NCBI GenBank assembly: GCA_008729055.1
Contig: SDUX01000008.1
Location: 4,985,756-5,049,755 of the forward strand
Direction of reading: 5' to 3'
Origin: Pyropia haitanensis
Lineage: Eukaryota; Rhodophyta; Bangiophyceae; Bangiales; Bangiaceae
Length of the DNA: 64,000 nucleotides
Numbering within the stretch: the first letter of the stretch is position 1; the number at the start of each line of letters is the position of its first letter. The notes under the pieces were generated by a model, which ran no database searches, was not told the DNA's origin, and worked only from the letters and a program-made list of their open reading frames with translations. Below, one piece after another: positions 53,256-62,517 of the stretch. The position numbers were made by a program, and so were the translations under genes.

Positions 53256-55826
53256 TCACGCCTGGAACACGTTTGCCGGCCAGTCCCGCTTGTTCATCAT
53301 GCCGTTGTCGACGAGCACGTCGCGCAGCGTCCGGCGGCCTTCGGCAACCGCCCTCCCAAGCGGCAGCCGCCGCACCTCCCCCCACTGGATGTTGCGGTAA
53401 AAGAAGCGGTCCCCGTCGCGGAGGGCGCGGAACTGCTCGCGCACCGACGCGGCAAAGAGGCCGCCGAGAGCGCCCCCCCCCACGTGTGCTTCGGCGAGGC
53501 CGCCAAGGAACGGGTCCACCTCCTCCACCGACGGGTAGACGGACGCGAGCGCCGCCGCGCCCCGCGGGTCGGCCCCGCCCGTCAGCTCATCAAACGACCG
53601 GTGCGGCGGCAGCCCGTACATGACGCGTGCGGCGTTGAGGCTGGGTGAGCCGTGATCCCTGGCCCGCGCGCAGTTGAGTGCGACCAGGTCCAGCGACTTG
53701 CCGCCCTGCGCCGCAAATAGCGCGTTGCGCAGCGAGTGCACCACGTGGCGGTCCACCTCTTGGCCAACCCGCGAGGCGGCGCCGAGGAGGATGCGGCCGA
53801 CGCCCGCGGTGGTCGTCCACGAGGGCGTGAAGAACACGTCTGCCAGCGGGGTGCCGTCCATCTTGTGCGGCTTGCCCGGCGCGTCCAGGACGGCCGTCGT
53901 GTCGGGGACGGCCGAATGGCCAAACCGGAACGCGACGGTCGTAAAGAAGCTGTCCATCGACGGGTCCACCGACGCGTTGTAGCCCGTATACGGTTCGAGC
54001 CCCCCGCCGCCGCGGTCGGGCGGCGGGCCCAGCGCGTGAGGCAGCCACTCATTGTACGTAATCGCCTGGGTGGTGGCAACAACCAGCTGGCGTGCCTCTT
54101 GGTACAGCCGCTCATCTTGCCAGTGGGGGAACGCCTTTGCCAGCACCCCCACCACCCGGTTGTGCTCCCGCACAAAGAGGATGTGGAGGGCGGTGAGGGC
54201 GGGCTGCACGTTTGCCCGGCGGTCGCCGGCAGCAAAGAAGGTGGCCTCCTCCGACGGCTCGTTCGGGAGCACCGACCCGCCCAGGGCGCTCGCCTCGTTG
54301 GCCGGGAGCATCGGCTCGGGCCCGCCGCCGCCGCCGCTGCGGCCGGGGCACCCGCGGCGGCGGCGGCCGCCGGCCGCAGCGCCGCCCGATGCATTCCCGA
54401 GCCCGTCGCCGACGCGGAGGCGGCCGCCCCGGTGCGCGCGCAACGCCTCGACGCGCTCCCACTCGTCGCCGTAAATGTGGCTGCCGTCCAGGAAGGCGGT
54501 CGCCAGGTTGGCATGCTCCCGTCGCTCGCCAACCGTGGCCAGCCGCCCCGCAGCCGACCCACCGCGGGGAAAGACCGCCAGCGGGGACAGGGGAATGGAG
54601 CGGGCAAACGCGAGGGCGGACCGACCGCCGGCGCGCAGCGGGTCGGCTGGGTCGGACAGCGGGATGGGCGCCGCCTCCTCTACCGCGGACCCCCCCGACG
54701 ACACGGTCAGCGCCATGTCGTGGTCGATGAACTGGCCCCACCAGGTCCACAGGTCGGTCAGGCGGGCGGCCGACGGGATGGACTCGCCCGCCGCCTGCGC
54801 CGCGACCGCGTTGGACGCGCGTCGGCAGTTGGGGCGGCGCGGAAACGCCATCGAGCCGCGCGCCGGCCAGACGCCGTCGACCGCCGGGTCGCGCCGCTTG
54901 AGCGGCGCCGCGGCGGTCCCCCGCCACGGCCCCCGCCCCCGCGCGTTGCACACCCCCGTGATGCTCGGGAAGGGGTCGTCACACGGCGCGCCGCCAACGG
55001 CGAGCGCCCCATTGTCCGCGGCGGTCGACGCGAGTGCCGCCGCCCACATGCCCACCCGCAGGTTCCGCCGCGCGCGGCACGGCAGCCGCACGCCCACCAG
55101 CAGCGTGGACGCGTGGGCCGCGCGCCCGTCGCCGCCGCCACGCCGGCGGCGGCGGCCGTCACGGCCACGGCCGCCGGGGAACGCCAGGAAGGCCAGGCGG
55201 GTGCCCACAATCGACGGGGCGCCGTGCCCCCCAAACGCCTCGGCGGGGGTAGCGGCCACGACGACCACGTCCGTCCGGCCGACGGGGTCTGTGGGGAGCC
55301 ACGACCGCGGGTTCCAGCGCGGCGGCCGCGGCGGCCGCGCCACCGCCACCGTCAACGTCGCGTTCGCCGGCCGGAACACCACCCGCACGCGGCGGTTGCC
55401 GGCGCCGACGGGCACCACCGCCATCACGGACCGGCCCAGCGTCAGGCGGAGGGCGTCGGGGAAGGCGATGGAGGTGGCCAGGTGGGCGGGCGTCATCGCG
55501 ATGCCCGACCACCCCACCAGCCACGGGCCGCGGCGGTCGATGGTGCTGTGGACGGCTGGGGATGGGAGGTCGCCGGTGGCGGCGGTGGAGACGTTGCCGC
55601 CGGTGGCGGCGGTGGTAACGTTGCCGCCGGCGGCAACAGCAGCGGTGGCGGCGGCCGCGGCCGCGGCCGCGGCGGCGGTGGCGGCGCCCACCAGCAAGGC
55701 CGCGGCGGGCAGCAGCCCCGCAGCGCGCAGCGGGCGCCGCCGCGCCAGTGGCCGCCGCAGCAGTCGCCGCAACGGGTACGCCGACGCCGGGGTGCCCATG
55801 GGGGAGGCGGGACCCCCGCCGACCAT
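53256..55826 (-). CDS. Secreted animal-type heme peroxidase
   Basis: The 856-residue protein belongs to the animal heme peroxidase superfamily (peroxinectin, myeloperoxidase, dual oxidase), which uses H2O2 to oxidise halides or phenols. It has the distal histidine in WGQFIDHDMALT (about residue 367), FLDGSHIYGDEWERVEALR (about 445), the distal arginine in REHNR (about 555), the proximal histidine in FRFGHS (about 635), and ARARDHGSPSLN with MYGLP (about 725). The start has an Arg-rich then Leu/Ala hydrophobic segment (about residues 30-65) that looks like a signal peptide or anchor. The next 270 residues are less conserved and contain NxT sites. All key heme-site residues are present, so activity is expected. 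An alternative ATG lies at 55799. The single uninterrupted frame is notable in this window. Confidence 0.9.
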   Translation of the reverse strand: MVGGGPASPMGTPASAYPLRRLLRRPLARRRPLRAAGLLPAAALLVGAATAAAAAAAAAATAAVAAGGNVTTAATGGNVSTAATGDLPSPAVHSTIDRRGPWLVGWSGIAMTPAHLATSIAFPDALRLTLGRSVMAVVPVGAGNRRVRVVFRPANATLTVAVARPPRPPRWNPRSWLPTDPVGRTDVVVVAATPAEAFGGHGAPSIVGTRLAFLAFPGGRGRDGRRRRRGGGDGRAAHASTLLVGVRLPCRARRNLRVGMWAAALASTAADNGALAVGGAPCDDPFPSITGVCNARGRGPWRGTAAAPLKRRDPAVDGVWPARGSMAFPRRPNCRRASNAVAAQAAGESIPSAARLTDLWTWWGQFIDHDMALTVSSGGSAVEEAAPIPLSDPADPLRAGGRSALAFARSIPLSPLAVFPRGGSAAGRLATVGERREHANLATAFLDGSHIYGDEWERVEALRAHRGGRLRVGDGLGNASGGAAAGGRRRRGCPGRSGGGGGPEPMLPANEASALGGSVLPNEPSEEATFFAAGDRRANVQPALTALHILFVREHNRVVGVLAKAFPHWQDERLYQEARQLVVATTQAITYNEWLPHALGPPPDRGGGGLEPYTGYNASVDPSMDSFFTTVAFRFGHSAVPDTTAVLDAPGKPHKMDGTPLADVFFTPSWTTTAGVGRILLGAASRVGQEVDRHVVHSLRNALFAAQGGKSLDLVALNCARARDHGSPSLNAARVMYGLPPHRSFDELTGGADPRGAAALASVYPSVEEVDPFLGGLAEAHVGGGALGGLFAASVREQFRALRDGDRFFYRNIQWGEVRRLPLGRAVAEGRRTLRDVLVDNGMMNKRDWPANVFQA

Positions 55827-57065
55827 GATGCCCGTCGGCGTCCCAACGTTGGCGAGACGATGCGGGTGACCGAGCCACGGCCGGCAGGGCAGGCGCGAGA
55901 CTGCGCGCGCAGCCGCTTTTTGAGGCGCCGCCGCCGCAGCAAGGGAGAGGACGGGACGGGAGGCTGGCGGCGGGTCAGGTCACGGCACGAAACATCATCT
56001 ACCAGCGGCAAGAGCGCAGACAGCGCAGCGGTGACGCTGGTAGCAGGCAGCATGAGAGAAGAGTGCCAGGCTGCCCCGCCCGCGCAGGCGCCCGCCCGTC
56101 CGCCCGCCCGCCCGCCCTTCCGCCCTCCCGCCCTCCCGCTCGCCCGCCCACCCGCCTTCCTACCCATCCTCTCGACCGGGCCTTCCACTTTCCCGCCCCA
56201 GGCGCCCACGGACGCCGCTCCCTCCCCCCGCCCCCCCCCCCACCTCTACCGGTGATGGAAGGAGACTGGGGGAAGGGGCGTCGACGGACGCACCGCCGCG
56301 GGAGAGGACCCCACCCCTCCCCCCCCCCTGCGACAGCACCCGAGTGGCGACAATGGTAGGGACCGCCGCTTCGGCGGTGGCGCCGGGGGATGAGGCAAGG
56401 GAGGGGAATTCGCCGGGACAGGGGGGGGGGGGGGGGGGGGGGGGAATAAGTGCATATAGGCATCCACGGAGGTCAGAGGGGGGGGGAGCTGCAGCTGACC
56501 TGCGCGGGAGGAGACCCTATGCAGTCGTAGGAGGGGTGGTCAGGCAGCGCCGCCGCCACCGTCGCTGCCGCCGCCGCCGTCGCCGCCATCGTAGCACCAC
56601 CGCCGCCGCCACCACCACAGCCGCAGCCGCCGCCGCAGCCGCCGCCGCCACCCGCCCTCCCTGGCAGCAGCCCCCAGCCGCCGCCGTCCACGGCACCGCC
56701 GGCGGCGGCGGTGCGTGCCACCAAAGCAAAGGGCCGTGGAGGGGGGGGCCAGTGGAGGGAGCTTGGGGGCACCTATGCAGACGCCGCCGCCGCCGCCGCA
56801 GCCGCCGCTACCGCTGTCGCCGTGGCCACGTCGCAGGCCGGCCTCGCTCGCTGGGAGCCAAAAGCACCGCCGCGGGCTAGCCGGCAAACGCACGGCGGCC
56901 GTAGGTGCGTTGCGGGAGTCAAGACGCGGGAACGGGGTGGGGCAGACGACGAACGATTGGGGAAGGACGCCGCTGCATCCGAGGAGAGTAAGTACGTGAA
57001 CACATAAACAGTGTTGATCAGTTCGTGTGAGGTCAATTCTTGTGCAATAAGTCTATCGACACCGT
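55827..57065. other. Intergenic, with CCCG simple repeats and a G24 run
   Basis: A CCGCCCG-type simple repeat lies at about 56090-56150 and a run of 24 G at 56421-56444. From 56540 to 56700 there is GCC triplet filler. The block 56990-57090 is AT-rich and lies just beyond the Hint gene's 3' end. No gene is supported. Confidence 0.5.
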
Positions 57066-58115
57066 TCAGTGTTGAGTAGTAAATTTCAAAGTGAAGAAAA
57101 AGTCGCCTTGGGCCGGCGTCCGATTCGCATTGGCGATGGTGGCGTCCGTGCCGACGTCTCGACGGCGGTGCTCCGTCTCGTCGACCAGCCCGACACGCCG
57201 GCTGCCGACGTCAGTGGTCTTTGTCGTTGCCGCCCGCCTGTGCTCCCCGGCTATCACGTTCGAACCATGCCGTAGGCAATAGCCGCCGCCACGACCCCCC
57301 CCCCTCCCCCTCCCCAACCGCCCACCTTGCGACCGCACCCGGTCGGCGGGCGCGCCGCTGGCCGCCGGCCGGCCGGCCCCCCCCCCCACCCACGGGGAAG
57401 GACGCGCCCCCCACCCCCCCCCTGCCACTGTGGTCTCCGTCGTGACCACCATCCCCCCCACCACCACCGTCCCCGCCGCCGTTATCGGCGCGTACCGCCC
57501 CGCCGGCGCGACGACCAGCGCGACGGTCGTGACCGGCTCGACCGCCGCCGCGCGCCGGCCCGTCGCGGCCGACGTGGCCGCCACCACCGCCAGCCGGTCG
57601 CCGACGCTGACGACGCCCGCCGCCACCGCCGTTGGGCGCCCGCGCAGCGCGACGGGCGGCTCGCCGGCGCGGCCATAGACGGGCACCAGGTGGGTAGGGG
57701 TGAGGTCCAGCTCCGCCGACGCGGTCGTCAGCCGCACGTAGGTGGTCGGCGGGGGGGGGCGCCCGCCGGTGGGGGCGGCGCCCCCGGCCTTGGCCCTGCC
57801 GCCGCCGCCGCCACCACCACCGCCGCCACCACCGCCGCCGCCACCGCCGCCGCCACCGCCGCCAGTGGTGGGCATGTCGAGCAGCGGCGCCCAGGCGCTC
57901 GCCGACACGCGCACCTCCGCGCCAGCTCGGAGCGCGTCGAGGCGGACCACCACCCCCGACGGCAGCTGCGCGGTCGCGTGGCCGGGGAAGCACCCGCTCG
58001 TCGGGGCGGGCACGGTGGCGGCGGCGGCGGCGGCGGCCGCCGCCGCCACCGCCGCGGCGAGCACGCGGTAGGGGGTGACCGCCCGTCGCGGGCCACGGCG
58101 GCGGCCAGTGGCCAT
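57066..58115 (-). CDS. Hedgehog-type Hint domain protein (no Hedgehog signalling domain)
   Basis: Hint domains cleave the chain before their first Cys and, in Hedgehog, attach cholesterol to the released part. From the ATG at 58115 there is a short basic start and an Ala-rich signal-peptide-like segment (about residues 18-36), then directly CFPGHATAQLPSG with the nucleophilic Cys. RLDALRAGAEVRVS follows, then a Gly24-type insert, the TxxH motif in LDLTPTHLVPVYG, VSVGDRLAVV, VEPVTTVALVVAPAGRYAPI and TAAGTVVVGGMVVT. This matches Hedgehog C-terminal and related Hint proteins rather than inteins. Little lies upstream of the Cys, so either the released peptide is tiny or an exon is missing. C-runs at 57375-57420 probably disturb the 3' end; another frame would stop at 57254. 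Confidence 0.8.
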   Translation of the reverse strand: MATGRRRGPRRAVTPYRVLAAAVAAAAAAAAAATVPAPTSGCFPGHATAQLPSGVVVRLDALRAGAEVRVSASAWAPLLDMPTTGGGGGGGGGGGGGGGGGGGGGGRAKAGGAAPTGGRPPPPTTYVRLTTASAELDLTPTHLVPVYGRAGEPPVALRGRPTAVAAGVVSVGDRLAVVAATSAATGRRAAAVEPVTTVALVVAPAGRYAPITAAGTVVVGGMVVTTETTVAGGGWGARPSPWVGGGAGRPAASGAPADRVRSQGGRLGRGRGGGRGGGYCLRHGSNVIAGEHRRAATTKTTDVGSRRVGLVDETEHRRRDVGTDATIANANRTPAQGDFFFTLKFTTQH

Positions 58116-59215
58116 GGGCTTCCGCAGCGGGGGGTGGGATAGAGGAGGGGGGGGCGCACGCGCTGAGCCGCCGCCGCCGCCGCCGCCGCCGCCGTTGCCG
58201 CTGCCGTCGACGGCCGCCACCAGCCGTGCGGGGAGTGCGCCCCCGCGGTGGCGTGCCGCGCCCCGCTGCGTACCGCCGCTGCTGTTGCCCCCGCCGTCGC
58301 CACTGGCACGGTGCTGGGCCCTGGCCAGCGGCGCCCCCCACGCCCACCCCCGCCGCTGCGTCGCTCGCAAGCGGAACCCCCAGCGCGTTTCTGGTGCGCG
58401 CCGGGCGCGCTCGCGCGGTCGGCCGACGCGGCTCCCTCCCCCCCGTCCCCGCCCCGCGCACCGCTTTGACTCTGCGCACGCCCCGGCGCGACCCGCCCCC
58501 ACCGACCCGCCGTGACGCCACTACCGCCCTCCCGGTGGCAGCCGCCGGGCGCGCCCCGGTCCCGACGCGGCGGCCGTCGCGGCGGAGGTGCCCCACCAGG
58601 CACGGGGCGGGTGCGTCGGGAGGCCTGCCCAGCCCCCGTCGTCACAGCCCCCGCCGCCGGTGCCGGTGTCCGGCCACCCGCTCGTGCGGGCGCCTGCCCT
58701 TGTCGACGCGGGGCTGCGTCACTCCATTGTCAGTCGCTACCTGGCGGTCCTGCCCCGCTCCACCACCCTCTGGCTTGCGTGTGGGCCAGGACCGACCGAG
58801 AGCGCTTTGTCGTCGGATACTCTTTCGTGACGCGGGGCCCCCGTCAGAGGCTGCTCTGGCCTGTCAGTCGTCAGACCGGGCGCCCGTTTGGATGATCATC
58901 TGGGAGGGTCTCGTGTCCCGGAGTGAGATGTGCCCGCGACGGGGCACGAGGAAGGACCGCACAGACCTTTGGCGAACAGTGCTTTGCTCCTCTGTCCTCT
59001 CGTTGACTCCGCGCATTCGGGAACTGGCTCTGTCGGAGGGGGAGGAGACCTCAAGAGACACATGGGGCCGGACCTGCACTCGACGGCCAACCGCGAGGTG
59101 GATTCTCAGCGTAGAAGGGATGCTCGCGACGACGGCGGCAACTCCCTCCCTCTTCTCCTTTCCCTGCTGGTCCCCTCTCTTCTACCCACTTCCACACACG
59201 CCCCCCCCCCCCCCC
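58116..59215. other. Intergenic region, no recognised gene
   Basis: 58116-58650 is GC-rich filler that could include an upstream exon of the Hint gene. 58700-59150 has lower GC and natural composition, but frames on both strands are short and unrecognised. Pyrimidine-rich DNA at 59140-59215 lies just after the downstream gene's stop. Confidence 0.45.
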
Positions 59216-60801
59216 TCAGCCCTTGCCCGTCAGCAGTTCCGGTAGCGTCGACACCTTGTACAGCAGCATCTGCCGGCGGACGGCCTCGCCCCCCCCCTCG
59301 GTCACGTTTTGGACCACCTCCGTCGCTTGGCCAAACCGGAACGGGTGCTTGCGCACGTTGAGGTACCGCCGCCGCGGGCTCGGGTTGTTGACCAGCCCCG
59401 GGTAGTTGTCAAACAGGACCAGCCCGACGCCGTCCGCGCGGGCGCGCACGAAAAAGCCCCACACCCGCCCGTAGGGCGTGTGCGCGAGCACGTCCCACGC
59501 AAAGACCAGGCCCACGTCGCCGGTGCCGCCGCCGCCGCCGGCGGGGTCCGCCGCCGCTGCCGCCGCCGCCGCCGCCGCGGCCGCCGACGATGCCGCGGCG
59601 TCGGTGCCCGCCGCGTCGGCGGGCGCGCCGCCAAAGCCCTCCTTCCACCATCGGCGCGTCTCAAACGACATCCAGCTGGGCACCGCGGGTGCCCCGCCGG
59701 CCGCCGTGGCACCCCCCCCCCCCCCCCCCGCGGCCGCCGCCTCGGCTGCCGCCGCCGCCGCAAACGCCGCCTCATTGGCCGCCGTCTCGGTCGCCTCGGC
59801 GGCCATGCACACGTACGAAAAGCCCCACAGCTCCCCCCCCAGGCGCGCCACCACCGGCCGCATCCACCCCACGTTCGCGGCGCAGCTGATGTCCACCACC
59901 CGCCGCACCTTGTACTTGCGGACGGCCTTGTAAAACGTCGCGCACAGGCGCGCGGACGGGTGCCCCGGGGGGGGGCACGGCAGCGCGCCGCGCGCGGTCG
60001 GGCGTGCCGCGGCCGCGTCGCCCGCCTTGGTGGCCTGGAACCACGCCCAAAAGTTTTGGTCCCGGCCGGGCGCGGCCGCGCCGCGGACGACGCCGGCGGG
60101 GGGTGGAGCGGCGGCGGGGGCGGCGGCGGCGGCCGCCGCCGCCACGGGAGGGGGGCGGGGAGCGGCGAGAGGAGCACCAACGCCGGGGACGGAGGGGTCG
60201 GGGGGGACCACCCCGGCCGGCGCTGGCGGGCGGGGGCAGCGGCGGGGGCTCCCGCCGGGGCGGCAGCTGCCACAGGCGCCTGGGCGTGGACGGCGGGGGG
60301 TGCAAGCGCCGCTGCGGGTGCCGCTACGGGCGCCGCCGCGGGTGCCGTCGCTTTGCGTGGCGTGGACCCGTCGCCAAACATCTCGGCATAGGTGGCGGGC
60401 ATCTTGACGGGCCTCCCCCCAGCCGCCAGCAGCGCCGCGGCGCGCATGCCCGCGCTTTCTTCATGGGCGGTGGGGGTGTGGCCGTGGCCGCGACCGCCAC
60501 CGCCGCCGCCCCCGCCGCCGCTGCCGCCGCCGTTGCCACCCGCTGCTCGCGGAGCGCCGCCGCCGCCGACGACGTGGCCGATCCCCCCGGCGCCTCTCCC
60601 CCCGCGGCGGGAGGTGAGGGCCCACAGCGTTAGCGTGCTGACGGCGACGAGTGCGAGGCCCGCGCCGCCGCCAAGGCGGCGGGGCCCCTTGCGGGCCGCC
60701 GCGCCGCCACCCGCAGGCCGCGGCAGCGCGTCGACGCTGGTGGGGCGCCGCCGCCGGTGCGAGCGGCCAGACCGTTCCCGGCGGTCACTGCCGGCGGCCA
60801 T
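59216..60801 (-). CDS. Type II membrane protein with a methyltransferase-like domain, G-run frame change
   Basis: From the ATG at 60801 the protein has a basic N-terminus, one membrane segment (about residues 44-63, GLALVAVSTLTLWAL) and a Gly/Ala-rich stem with KMPATYAEMFGDGSTPRK, the layout of a Golgi type II enzyme. The frame changes somewhere in 60110-60370. The second frame holds the globular domain: NFWAWFQ, LCATFYKAVRKYKVRRVVDI then SCAANVGWM (SAM-binding type motif I), LWGFSYVCMA, VGLVFAWDVLAHTPYGRVW, LVLFDNYPGLVN, LNVRKHPFRFGQA and RQMLLYKV. These match a poorly characterised family of methyltransferase-like proteins with DNYP and LNVR motifs. An Ala-rich insert follows the MSFETRRWWKEGF segment. 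A role in modifying secreted glycans is possible but not shown. Confidence 0.62.
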
Positions 60802-62517
60802 GGCCGCCGCCACCACCACCGCCGCTCGCGGCTGCCGTAGCTGGCACCGTCACTGTCGCTGCGGCCGCTGCTGCCCCCGACGCCGTCGTCGCGGCCTGGA
60901 CAGCACCCGTGAGGTGGCCCAGGCCGCCAACCCCACACGGGGCCTGAAGGCGGGAAAGAGGGGGGGAAGAGGGGAAATGTAGGTGGTTGGGGGAAGAGCG
61001 GCACGGTCAAGTCCAACCCCACAGCAAAGAAGGCAGCTCGCGGTATACTGCGCGGGAGGGAGGCGAGCCGTGCGCCGTGGGTGCGCAGATGGACACCGTC
61101 GATGGTGCCGGCAGGGTCATGACGGTGGCGAGGATGGCGCTGGGAGGTGGGGGAAAAAGAGGCGGAGAGGGTGGCGCGGGAAGTGGTGCCGTCGGCCAGG
61201 TCAACTCTAGGCGGGCGACGTCACGCCACGCCTGTGTCCCCCCCCCTTCAAACACGGGAGCGGACCGTCCGCCACCGGAAGGAAAATGAGAGTGGGCGAG
61301 GGGGGAGGGGGGGGGGACTTGGGCCCGCCAATGTACTACGGCGTAGCAGCCGTGCAATCGGATGGATGTGAGGGGGGGCGTGTGGAGGGAAGGGGAGGAC
61401 AGAGGGAGACGGCCTTGCAGCCAGCCATACGGCGGTCACCGCGCCGCCGTGCCTCGCCTGCCCAGCAGGCAGGGGGGAGCGACGCGGGGGCGGCGCGGGA
61501 AATTTTCTTTGCTGCGCCGAGCGCTCGGCGCGACGGCGGGGCTATTGCGAGGGTGCGCCCGAGGCTGCGGACGACGGCCCCAGTCGGGAATAATAATGTG
61601 GGATGCACGGAGCGGGACCCCAGTGCTCGCGGGCGTTGCAACGGGCAGGCGGGGCGGGGCCGCGCCACTGGCGAAACGGCAGCGTCAATCTAGGGATCTC
61701 GAGTCTACCGACACCGTCGTGAAGCGTCCAATGGCCGATCTGTTCAGTCGCTCGCCACGTTGCTGACAAATCCCTTCATGGCTGTACAGTGCAACAAGGA
61801 CCTGGAGAGTAAGTTTTGGATCAAGACGATGGGAGGTGCTTGACCAGGAGCGTTCGCCAGGAGCGCACTCGCCAAGACAGACATGTTTGTCGAGGCTGTT
61901 TCCACCAGCCTCTCTTTGTCGCCGCTCGATGGAGCGAGAGGCGGTGTGGGGGTGGCGCCCCTCGGTATCCGATATATCATCTGCGGTAAAGAGTGAGAAG
62001 GGGGCAGTTGTTGCCGCTTGCCGCTAGCGCTGCGGGCCTCTGGTGGCGGCAGCAGCGACTCCTCGTGGACGTCAGCACCGAGAGGGCACCGACCAACGTT
62101 GTTGTGCGCTGCGGGGATCACGGACGAGGCTGTCCCTGCCCCACGCCAATGTCGTCCCCTGCTTCCGTCCCAGCTACGGCGCATTCATGCATCGCCCGTG
62201 GCGGCACCATCATCAATACGCAGTAGTTTCTCCTGATGGAAGCCGAAACGCGTCAGTGCCGTTGCCGCGTGCCTGACAAGCGACACGAGTGGATGCGCTT
62301 TGGCCATGGCACTGAGGGGGCAGACGCTCTCCGTGGTGGCCCCGGCTTCGTGGCGAACGTCCAGTCGCCGTGGGCAAGCTCGCGGCACTGCGGTGAGCGC
62401 ACGGGTGTGGGAGGTGAGGACAGGTGCGGGTCCGGACCTTAGGCACCGAGAACACTGTGCATGTTGATGCTCTGGACAGAACGGAAAAGCAACAACGCAA
62501 AACGATTGTACCGACCA
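60802..62517. other. Intergenic region of moderate GC, no resolved gene
   Basis: 61000-61700 is purine-rich on the plus strand (pyrimidine-rich on the minus strand in places). 61740-62450 has natural composition and donor-like GTAAGT (61809) and GTAAAG (about 61985) sites on the plus strand. A minus-strand frame (61744-62184) is also open. No family is recognised and no exon set is convincing. It also contains the 3' flank of MSH5. Confidence 0.4.

Noticed and set aside
61778..62236. Possible spliced plus-strand gene starting MAVQCNKDLE with donor GTAAGT at 61809
   Set aside because: The only acceptor that gives a natural second exon makes a 39-base intron, far shorter than other introns here, and the product matches no family.
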